DNA of 32,881 nucleotides, taken from JBQCHF01 sp051953655 (GTDB lineage: Bacteria > Actinomycetota > Actinomycetes > Motilibacterales > Motilibacteraceae). Position 1 is the stretch's first letter. Each line of letters opens with the position of its first letter. The notes beneath the pieces were generated by a model. It was not told the origin of the DNA. It did not search any database and saw only the letters and a list, made by a program, of their open reading frames with translations. The stretch lies in NCBI GenBank assembly GCA_051953655.1, contig JBQCIO010000310.1, positions 1 through 32,881 of the forward strand. The letters are read 5' to 3'. Below, piece by piece: positions 1-6,356 of the stretch. The translations under genes were made by a program, and so were the position numbers.

Positions 1-39
1 CGGTGCCCCCGGCCGCCGCGGTGCCCCCCGCCTCCCCCT

Positions 40-69
40 CCCCCCCGTGCCGGGGGGGCGGGTGTTTTT
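40..69 (+). terminator. Possible intrinsic terminator of an upstream gene
   Basis: A run of seven C (40-46) and a run of seven G (52-58) can pair around a GTGCC loop. Five T follow at 65-69 after a short GC spacer. This would suit a rho-independent terminator for a plus-strand gene ending left of the window, and it lies just beyond the stop of the minus-strand sigma gene. The flanking DNA is very C-rich, so the hairpin could be fortuitous. Confidence 0.4.
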
Positions 70-109
70 CCCTATAACGGGGGGTTGTGCGGCGGGGCCG
101 CACGTCTGC

Positions 110-1114
110 TCAGAGCCGGTCGGGGAGCCCGAAGAGCGGGAAGAGCCGGGCGGTGTCGAGGAAGAACGTCATCTCGCCGATCCGACCGTCACGCACCTCG
201 ACCACCTGGAGCGCCCACGGGGAGAACCCGCCCTCCGGGTCGGGCTTGTACTGGCCGAAGGCCGCCGACCCGTTGGCCGACCCGGCCGGCAGCACCCGGG
301 AGCCCCGGCACCCGATGCCCGGGCCGAACCACCAGGCGAAGATGTCCTCCCGGCCGGACAGCCACAGCGAGAACGGCGGCATCGACTGGGTGGCGTCCTC
401 GTGCACGAGGTCGGTGAGCGCCGTGATGTCGTAGGCCTCGAACGCCTCGACGTAGCGGGCCAGCAGGGCGCGATCGGCGTCGTCCAGCTCGTCGACGGTC
501 TTCACCGGCCGGTCGGAGGCAGCCCGCGAGCTCTCCATGGTCGCCCTGGCGCGCTGCAGGGCGCTGTTGACCGAGGCCACCGACGTCTCCAGCAGCGCGG
601 CCACCTCGGCCGCCTTCCACTGCAGCACCTCGCACAGGATGAGCGCCGCCCGCTGCCGGGGCGGCAGGTGCTGCAGCGCCGCCACGAACGCGAGGCGCAC
701 CGACTCGCGGGCCAGGGCGACCGACTCCGGGTGGCCGTCGTCGGCGACGAGGACATCGTCGGGTGCGGGCTCCAGCCACGTCGTCTCGGGAAGCTCGGAC
801 AGGTTGCCCAGCACCGGTTCGCGAGCCGGCCCGAGGTCCATCGGCCGGGCCCGGCGCTCGCCGGCCCGCAGCATGTCCAGGCAGACGTTGGTCGCGATGC
901 GGTAGAGCCAGGTGCGGACGGACGACCTGCCCTGGAAGGAGTCGAGCGAGCGCCAGGCCCGCACCATCGTCTCCTGCACCGCGTCCTCGGCGTCGAACGG
1001 CGAGGCGAGCATCCGGTAGCAGTAGGACCGCAGCTCCGTGCGGTAGGCCTCGAGAGCCCCCGGGTCGGCGTCGAGGAGGCCCAGACCGCCGCCGCTGGTG
1101 TTCTGTTCGCTCAC
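110..1114 (-). CDS. ECF RNA polymerase sigma factor with C-terminal SnoaL-like domain (SigG/SigX5-like)
   Basis: This is a group-4 (ECF) sigma-70 factor of 334 residues, longer than the usual ~200. Region 2 covers roughly residues 20-95 (YCYRMLASPFDAEDAVQET, then VRTWLYRIATNVCLD). Region 4 covers about 145-200 (LPPRQRAALILCEVL, then helix-turn-helix AAEVAALLETSVASVNSAL). The last ~120 residues form a SnoaL/NTF2-like extension ending in FFLDTARLFPLFGLP, which resembles the SigG/SigX5 group (TIGR02960-like). In such factors the extension is thought to modulate activity in place of a separate anti-sigma factor. I chose the GTG at 1114 because AGGGTGG lies five bases upstream; an in-frame GTG at 1123 is the alternative. 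No anti-sigma gene is adjacent. A perfect 17-bp palindrome lies 45 bp upstream, shared with the divergent CHAP gene. Family assignment is firm; the stimulus is unknown. Confidence 0.9.
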   Translation of the reverse strand: MSEQNTSGGGLGLLDADPGALEAYRTELRSYCYRMLASPFDAEDAVQETMVRAWRSLDSFQGRSSVRTWLYRIATNVCLDMLRAGERRARPMDLGPAREPVLGNLSELPETTWLEPAPDDVLVADDGHPESVALARESVRLAFVAALQHLPPRQRAALILCEVLQWKAAEVAALLETSVASVNSALQRARATMESSRAASDRPVKTVDELDDADRALLARYVEAFEAYDITALTDLVHEDATQSMPPFSLWLSGREDIFAWWFGPGIGCRGSRVLPAGSANGSAAFGQYKPDPEGGFSPWALQVVEVRDGRIGEMTFFLDTARLFPLFGLPDRL

Positions 1115-1159
1115 ACCGGCCACCCTGGCAGATCCGCGGGCCCGCTGGGCGCCCCCCGC

Positions 1160-1176
1160 TCATCCGGCCCGGATGA
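1160..1176. promoter_or_regulatory. 17-bp palindrome, copy 1 (perfect)
   Basis: TCATCCGGCCCGGATGA is an inverted repeat of eight bases on each side of a central base. It sits in the gap between the divergent sigma-factor and CHAP genes. Two near-identical copies occur at 3728 and 3820, again in a divergent promoter gap. The consensus of the three is TCAYCCG-N3-CGGRTGA. The symmetry and placement suggest the operator of a dimeric regulator; which regulator is not known. Confidence 0.55.
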
Positions 1177-1296
1177 TGTGCCGCCGCCGGTCCCGCCCGG
1201 AGGCTCGGGCCGATGGCGAGCGGGACGTCGGACCGGCCCTCCGGGCGGCGACGAGCCGCGCCTGCCGAGCAGCGGTCGGGGAGAGCCGGAGGGCGC

Positions 1297-2070
1297 ATGC
1301 ACGACGTCCGGCGCGGCAGGCGGCCCCGTCGCGGCGACCGGCGCCCGCTCTGGGTCGCCGTGCTGCTGGCCGTCGCGGTGACCCTGGTCGGCGTCGCGGT
1401 GCTGACCGCCTGGCTGCGCTCGGCACCGACCGTGGCGGACGCGCGCGGGGCGTCCATGACGTTGCGGGGACCTGCCCCCACCGCCTACCCGTGGTCCGGC
1501 CCGGTGCCCACCGCCGTCGACCCGTGGGGCTTCACGCAGGGTCAGTGCACGTCCTACGTCGCGTGGTGGCTGAACACCCACGGCGTGCCGTTCGCCCGGC
1601 AGACGCGGGGGCCGGCCGGTACGGCGCACTTCGGTGACGCGGCGAGCTGGGACGCCGCGGCACGGAAGGCAGGCTTCGTGGTCACCGCCACTCCCCGCGT
1701 CGGCAGCGTGGCGCAGTGGCACGCCGGAGAGACCTCCCCGGTCTCGGCGGACCCAGCGGGCTCGTCGGGCGCGTCAGTCCCGGCGTCCGCGCGCGGAGCC
1801 CAGCTGGTCGCGGGCGAGCACGGGCACGTCGCCGTGGTCGTGGCCGTCGGCCGCCACGACGACGTCGCCACCGTCGGGTACGACGGCGCCACCCACGTCT
1901 TCGAGCGGCTCACCACCCGGGCGCCGCGCTACCTGCAGATCGGCGCGCTCCCCCGGCCGGTCACGGTCGACCCTCCCGGAGAGCAGGACAGGGGGCGGGG
2001 GACGTCAGGGGCCGGCGCCGACGGCGCGGGCTCGGCCGCCACCGGCACCCGGGTGCTCTCCTGCCGCTGA
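1297..2070 (+). CDS. Membrane-anchored CHAP-domain cysteine peptidase/amidase
   Basis: A 257-residue protein with an arginine-rich N terminus and one membrane segment at about residues 18-42 (WVAVLLAVAVTLVGVAVL), then an extracytoplasmic CHAP domain from about 75 to 220. The expected catalytic Cys is C84 in TQGQCTSYVAWWLN and the His is H177 in GEHGHVAVVV. CHAP (NlpC/P60 superfamily) enzymes cleave peptidoglycan amide or peptide bonds, so a wall-remodelling role outside the membrane is likely. The ATG at 1297 was preferred over the upstream frame-open ATG at 1213 because GGAGGG lies directly before it and the earlier stretch is low-complexity. The tail after ~225 is Gly/Ala-rich and probably disordered. 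It ends 33 bp from the convergent membrane-protein gene. Confidence 0.85.
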   Translation: MHDVRRGRRPRRGDRRPLWVAVLLAVAVTLVGVAVLTAWLRSAPTVADARGASMTLRGPAPTAYPWSGPVPTAVDPWGFTQGQCTSYVAWWLNTHGVPFARQTRGPAGTAHFGDAASWDAAARKAGFVVTATPRVGSVAQWHAGETSPVSADPAGSSGASVPASARGAQLVAGEHGHVAVVVAVGRHDDVATVGYDGATHVFERLTTRAPRYLQIGALPRPVTVDPPGEQDRGRGTSGAGADGAGSAATGTRVLSCR

Positions 2071-2103
2071 ACCGTGGCGGGGACGACCCGGCACGGGTGC
2101 GCC

Positions 2104-3666
2104 TCACTCCCCGTGCCGCCGGCCGGCCCCCTGCTCGTCGCGGCGGACGTCGATCGATCCCGGCGTCGTCGCCGCGGGCTCGGCGCGCCGGCCCTCGCCC
2201 TCCCCCGCGTCTCCGACGTCCTGTCGGAGAGCGTCCTCCGGGCCCCGGGGCCCCGTCTGGGCCGGCACGGCGACGGTTCCGGCCCGCTGAGCCGAGGGCC
2301 GGGCGACCAGCTCGACCACGCCGAGACCGACCACCACCAGCAGCGCCGTCCACAGGACCACCGCGACCGTGGGGTGGGACCAGAGGACGACCACCACGGC
2401 ACCCAGCGCGGCCACGGCCGCCCGCACCACCGTGCGGTGGCGGTAGACCCACACGCCGAAGGGTCCGGTGCTGATGCCCTTGGCCTCGGCTCCGGTGCGC
2501 ATGCTGCCGAAGATCCGGACGAACCACGAACGCACCGTGCGCGCCGTCGTCGACGGGCCGGTCAGGAACGCGCCGAGGGCCACCACCAGCGCGGCCACGC
2601 CGGTCGCCCGCAGGCCGTTGCGCAGGTAGCGGACCAGGGTGTCGAAGACGTCGCCGGCCGCCTCCCGGGGCAGCACGTCCGGGTTCACCCGGTCCAGGTA
2701 GAGCGGCCGGGCCAGCGCCAGCGCGACGCCCAGGAGCAGCATCGAGGCGAGCACGCCGAGGGCGCCGAGCATGAGGGCCCGGCGGTGACCCTTGGCGACG
2801 TAGACGCCCAGCGCCAGCAGGACCAGCGCCACGACCGGCAGCCAGGTGCCCAAGGTGTTCAGCAGCCGGTAGAGGCCCTGCGCCTTCGTCACGGCGTCGG
2901 ACTGCACCAGCACGATCGAGCGGTCCACGGTGGGGATCTTCGAGGCGAGGCCGAAGCCGTCGGCGATCAGCCGCGACTTCACCTCCGCCACGACCGGCCC
3001 GAGGTTGAGGGTCACGGTGCCGTTCTGACTCGCGGTGAGCGCGCCGCCCTGCTCGCCCTCGAGCACGCTGACGACCTGCTGGTGCGCGGTGCGGTTCACC
3101 TGCTCCCACAGCGCCGCGAACTGCGGGCTGCTCAACACCTTCTGCACCTCGCTGCGGGTGAAGCTCTCCACCCCGTTCGCGAGCGGCACGGTGAGCGCCT
3201 GCAGGCTCTGGGTCACCCGGGGAGGCGCGCCCTGGGCGGCCAGGGCGTCGACGGCCTGGCTCGCCACGGCCTGCACGTCGACGTACTGGAAGATCGTGCG
3301 GGTGACGTCGTCGGTCACCGCCTGCTGGATCGCCGGCTCGCTCGCCAGCGGTGCCACGGTCTGCACGTAGCGGTCGGTGTCCGAGACCTGCGTCTTGGCC
3401 CAGGTCGAGACCACGGACAGCGGCGCGAGCACGCAGGCCAGGGCGATCAGGACCGTCGCGGTGACGGATCGCCACCGCTCGCGGCCTCCGCGCCGCGGGG
3501 GCGGCGGCCCGCCCTGCGCCCGCGTCGTCGCGAGCTCCTTCTCCAGCACTGCGATGCGTTCTCGCAGGCGGTCGGCCTCTGTGGTGGACGAGCCGGGGCC
3601 GGACATGCCGGGACCGGACGTGCCGGTGCTGCTCGGTCGGTCCGTCGGGCTCGAGTCGGCGCTCAT
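2104..3666 (-). CDS. Conserved multi-pass membrane protein of unknown function
   Basis: A 520-residue actinobacterial-type membrane protein that I cannot assign to a named family. The N terminus is Ser/Thr/Pro-rich, followed by a short coiled coil around residues 30-50 (ADRLRERIAVLEKELA). A first membrane helix at about 68-88 is followed by a large, probably external domain of ~170 residues with regular Val/Gln/Asp-rich helices (DRYVQTVAPLASEPAIQQAV). Several more helices occupy the C-terminal half (VALVLLALGVYVA, LLLGVALALA, VVALGAFL, AALGAVVVVLWS, TALLVVVGLGVVELV). A charged tail follows. The ATG at 3666 has AGGAGG seven bases upstream, so the longer reading from 3789 is rejected. Two copies of the 17-bp palindrome lie 62 and 154 bp upstream, in the gap shared with the next gene. 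Confidence 0.8.
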   Translation of the reverse strand: MSADSSPTDRPSSTGTSGPGMSGPGSSTTEADRLRERIAVLEKELATTRAQGGPPPPRRGGRERWRSVTATVLIALACVLAPLSVVSTWAKTQVSDTDRYVQTVAPLASEPAIQQAVTDDVTRTIFQYVDVQAVASQAVDALAAQGAPPRVTQSLQALTVPLANGVESFTRSEVQKVLSSPQFAALWEQVNRTAHQQVVSVLEGEQGGALTASQNGTVTLNLGPVVAEVKSRLIADGFGLASKIPTVDRSIVLVQSDAVTKAQGLYRLLNTLGTWLPVVALVLLALGVYVAKGHRRALMLGALGVLASMLLLGVALALARPLYLDRVNPDVLPREAAGDVFDTLVRYLRNGLRATGVAALVVALGAFLTGPSTTARTVRSWFVRIFGSMRTGAEAKGISTGPFGVWVYRHRTVVRAAVAALGAVVVVLWSHPTVAVVLWTALLVVVGLGVVELVARPSAQRAGTVAVPAQTGPRGPEDALRQDVGDAGEGEGRRAEPAATTPGSIDVRRDEQGAGRRHGE

Positions 3667-3727
3667 GGCCGTTCCTCCTGTCACCTGCTGCGACGCGACA
3701 TCGTCCGTCCGGCGGCCGCTCCGGCCA

Positions 3728-3744
3728 TCACCCGCTTCGGGTGA
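3728..3744. promoter_or_regulatory. 17-bp palindrome, copy 2
   Basis: TCACCCGCTTCGGGTGA has two 7-bp arms that are perfect reverse complements. It shares the outer arms of the copies at 1160 and 3820 and differs in the three central bases. It lies 62 bp upstream of the membrane-protein start, a reasonable operator distance. It could also act as an RNA hairpin if transcribed. Confidence 0.5.
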
Positions 3745-3819
3745 CCGGCGGCGGGACGTCCGTCGCTCGAGGACACCCCGAATTCGCACCGGAGGGGCCC
3801 GCTCGCGGAGCCGCGCCGT

Positions 3820-3836
3820 TCATCCGGTCCGGGTGA
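3820..3836. promoter_or_regulatory. 17-bp palindrome, copy 3
   Basis: TCATCCGGTCCGGGTGA has one arm mismatch from perfect symmetry and is 15/17 identical to copy 1. It lies 94 bp upstream of the carboxymuconolactone-decarboxylase-like gene and 92 bp, about nine helical turns, from copy 2. It is probably part of a shared divergent control region. Confidence 0.5.
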
Positions 3837-3929
3837 GGCCTCTCGCCCGGACCCCGCGGAAGGCTCGAGGCATCCACCGCCGGCCCACGCGCGCCACCGG
3901 CCGGCGGGCCACCACGATCGGAGGACCTC

Positions 3930-4274
3930 ATGGCCACCACCGGCACCCCGCAGGAGAGCCTGACCATGGTGTCGCAGGGCGACGCCCCCGTGCTCGAGCG
4001 GCTCGTCGCGATGAACCTGGACTCGCTGGAGGAGTCGGGCCTGGACACCCAGACGTACTTCCTGGTCCGCCTGGCCGCCCTGGTGGCGATGGACGCCGCC
4101 CCGGTGTCCTACCTGATCAACCTCGGCCTGGCCTCGGACGCCGGCGTGACCCTGGAGCAGGCGCAAGGCACGCTCGTGGCCATCTCCCCCGTCGTCGGCA
4201 GTGCCCGAGCGGCCGCCGCCGCGGGCAACATCCTGCGTGCCTTCGGGTTCGCGGCCGCGGCGAGCAGCGACTGA
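3930..4274 (+). CDS. Carboxymuconolactone-decarboxylase-fold small protein lacking Cys
   Basis: A 114-residue, all-helical, Ala-rich protein. The segment DSLEESGLDTQTYFLVRLAALVAMDAAPVSYLINLG and the following LEQAQGTLVAISPVVGSARAAAAAGNIL match the layout of small proteins annotated as the CMD/AhpD family. Family enzymes of the AhpD type use a CxxC-His peroxidase centre. This protein has no cysteine and no histidine at all, so that redox chemistry is impossible and a binding or structural role is more likely. The ATG has GGAGGA seven bases upstream. CMD-type genes are often linked to SnoaL-extended ECF factors; here the sigma gene is 2.8 kb away but shares the same palindrome upstream. Confidence 0.75.
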   Translation: MATTGTPQESLTMVSQGDAPVLERLVAMNLDSLEESGLDTQTYFLVRLAALVAMDAAPVSYLINLGLASDAGVTLEQAQGTLVAISPVVGSARAAAAAGNILRAFGFAAAASSD

Positions 4275-4303
4275 GCGGGTACCCGCAGCGCGTCGCCGGG
4301 TGA

Positions 4304-5548
4304 GTGGCGCACGATGGCGGGGTGGCCCCCGACCGCCCCCCACCGTCAGGACCGCTCGCCCGGCGGACGCGGGCCCTCGCCGACCTGCTGAGCCGCGCGG
4401 TGCTCGCGGGCGCGCTCTCGCCGCGCCGGCAGCTGGTCGGCGCCCTGCTGGCCGTGGGCCTGCTGGCCACGACGACCGCAGTCCTGGTGTCGCTCCGCGG
4501 GCAGCTCAGCCTGACCGGCGACGTGCTCGTCGTGCAGCTGTCGGTGGTCGTGGTCGCGCTCGTCGGCGGGCTGTGGCCGGCGCTGGCCACAGCCGTCGCC
4601 GGAGCCGTCCTGCTCAACTACTTCTTCGTGGCGCCGCTGCACACCCTGCGGGTCCGCACGCGGGACGACGTCGTCGCCCTGGTCGTCTTCGTCGCGGTGG
4701 CCGTGCTGGTGAGCGCCGTCGTGGACGTCGCCGAGCGGCGGCGCCGGCACACGGAGCAGGTGTCTGCGCGGGCGGCAGAACTCGCCGACCAGGCGGCACG
4801 CGCGCGCTCGCTCGAGGCGGCCGACCGCCTGCGCAGCGCCCTGCTCGCCGCCGTCGGCCACGACCTGCGCAGCCCGTTGGCCTCGGCCAAGGCCGCCGTC
4901 ACCAGCCTGCGCAGCGACGAGGTGACCTGGAGCGCCGGCGACGAGGCCGAGCTGCTCGCCACCGCCGACGAGTCGCTGGACCGGCTCAGCCGTCTGGTGG
5001 GCGACATCCTCGACGTCAGCCGACTGCAGGCCGGGGCCATGCACCTCACCCTCGAGGCGGTGGACCTCGACGAGGTGGTGTGGGCGGCCGTGGACGGCCT
5101 GGCCGCGGCCGAGCGGGTGCTGGTCGACGTCCCCTCGTCGCTGCCTCCGGTGCTCGTCGACGCCGCTCTGCTCGAGCGCGCCCTCGCCAACCTGGTGGAC
5201 AACGCCCAGCGGTTCAGCCCGGCGGGCACGAGGCCTCACGTGACAGCCGAGGCCGGTGGCGCCCAGGTGCTGCTCCGGGTGAGCGACTCCGGCCTCGGCG
5301 TTCCTGCCGAGGACCGGGAACGGATGTTCGCCCCGTTCCAGCGCCTGGGCGACCGCGACTCCTCCGCCGGCCTCGGGCTGGGCCTCGCCCTCTCCCGCGG
5401 GCTGGTCGAGGCGATGGGCGGGTCGCTGCAGGCCGAGGACACCCCGGGCGGCGGGCTGACCATGCTGGTGCACCTGCCGGTGGCCACCGATGCCGGGCCG
5501 CTCCGGGAGGCCGACGACGGGCAGCGGGACCGGGTGGTGCGGACGTGA
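4304..5548 (+). CDS. Short KdpD-like sensor histidine kinase (DUF4118 + HisKA + HATPase)
   Basis: A 414-residue membrane kinase corresponding only to the C-terminal half of KdpD. Four membrane helices at about residues 45-145 form a DUF4118-type domain (LWPALATAVAGAVLLNYFFVAPLHTL is characteristic). A coiled linker follows, then HisKA with phospho-acceptor H186 in GHDLRSPLAS. The HATPase has an N box NLVDNAQRFSP, a G1 box DSGLGVP and a G2 box GLGLGLALS. The large N-terminal KdpD sensor and USP-like domains (~400 residues in full-length KdpD) are absent. It starts with GTG; a GTG at 4322 is also possible. Its TGA overlaps the GTG of the response-regulator gene (GTGA), so the two are translationally coupled. 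It presumably senses a membrane, ionic or osmotic cue and phosphorylates that regulator. Confidence 0.9.
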   Translation: MAHDGGVAPDRPPPSGPLARRTRALADLLSRAVLAGALSPRRQLVGALLAVGLLATTTAVLVSLRGQLSLTGDVLVVQLSVVVVALVGGLWPALATAVAGAVLLNYFFVAPLHTLRVRTRDDVVALVVFVAVAVLVSAVVDVAERRRRHTEQVSARAAELADQAARARSLEAADRLRSALLAAVGHDLRSPLASAKAAVTSLRSDEVTWSAGDEAELLATADESLDRLSRLVGDILDVSRLQAGAMHLTLEAVDLDEVVWAAVDGLAAAERVLVDVPSSLPPVLVDAALLERALANLVDNAQRFSPAGTRPHVTAEAGGAQVLLRVSDSGLGVPAEDRERMFAPFQRLGDRDSSAGLGLGLALSRGLVEAMGGSLQAEDTPGGGLTMLVHLPVATDAGPLREADDGQRDRVVRT

Positions 5549-6282
5549 CCCGGGTGCTCGTCGTCGACGACGACCCCGCGATCGTGCGGGCCCTCGCCAT
5601 CAACCTGCGCGCCCGCCGCTACGAGGTGAGCACGGCGGCCAGCGGGAGCGAGGCCCTCCGGGTGGCCGCCGCGCAGGCCCCGGACCTCGTGGTGCTCGAC
5701 CTCGGCCTGCCGGACCTGGAGGGGGTCGAGGTGCTCGCCGGGCTGCGCGGCTGGACGCAGGTGCCCGTCATCGTGCTGTCCGGCCGCTCGGACAGCCTGG
5801 ACAAGGTGCAGGCGCTCGATGCCGGGGCGGACGACTACGTCACGAAGCCCTTCGGCATGGACGAGCTGCTGGCCCGGATGCGGGCGGTGTCCCGGCGGGT
5901 CGTGCCTGCCGACGACGACCCGGTGGTCACCTTCGGCCGGGTGAGCGTGGACCTGGGCGCCAAGCAGGCGCGGCGTCGCACGGACGACGGGACCGAGGAG
6001 GTGCACCTCACCCCGACCGAGTGGGACGTGCTCGACGTCCTGCTGCGCCACCCCGGCAAGCTCGTGTCGCAGCGGCAGCTGCTCACCCAGGTGTGGGGCC
6101 CGGCCTACGTGCGGGAGAGCGGCTACACCCGCCTCTACCTCGCACAGCTGCGGCGCAAGCTCGAGGACGATCCACGCCACCCGCGATACCTGCTCACCGA
6201 GCCCGGCATGGGCTATCGCTTCCGGCCGGACGCCGTCGAGAGCGAGAGCGCGCCGGCCTCCCCCGGCCGGGCGGATTCCTAA
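5545..6282 (+). CDS. KdpE-like OmpR-family response regulator
   Basis: A 245-residue two-domain regulator. The receiver domain spans about 1-120, with acidic pocket VDDDP, phospho-acceptor Asp in VVLDLGLPDLEG, conserved Ser in VIVLSGRSD and Lys in DYVTKPFGMDE. The C-terminal winged helix spans about 135-235 (LTPTEWDVLDVLLRHPGKLVSQ, then GYTRLYLAQLRRKLEDD, then GMGYRF), typical of KdpE. It begins on a GTG overlapping the kinase stop by three bases. The next gene is a transporter 74 bp downstream; no kdpFABC is present. The likely role is transcriptional control of that transporter and/or distant potassium genes. Confidence 0.92.
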   Translation: MTRVLVVDDDPAIVRALAINLRARRYEVSTAASGSEALRVAAAQAPDLVVLDLGLPDLEGVEVLAGLRGWTQVPVIVLSGRSDSLDKVQALDAGADDYVTKPFGMDELLARMRAVSRRVVPADDDPVVTFGRVSVDLGAKQARRRTDDGTEEVHLTPTEWDVLDVLLRHPGKLVSQRQLLTQVWGPAYVRESGYTRLYLAQLRRKLEDDPRHPRYLLTEPGMGYRFRPDAVESESAPASPGRADS

Positions 6283-6356
6283 CAGCTTCCTCACACCGGC
6301 GGGCAGAGACTCGAAGGGAATCGAGGCACCGACGGTGGAAGCAGGTCTGACGAGCG

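Noticed and set aside
2104..3789. Longer start of the membrane protein at 3789.
   Set aside because: The added 41 residues span both copies of an intergenic palindrome region poorly suited to coding, while AGGAGG lies directly before the ATG at 3666.
6283..6356. Possible c-di-AMP (ydaO-type) riboswitch before the permease, suggested by the KimA-like context and a CTCGA...TCGAG inverted repeat.
   Set aside because: The gap is only 74 bp and none of the conserved riboswitch segments are visible; the inverted repeat is a 5-bp stem.
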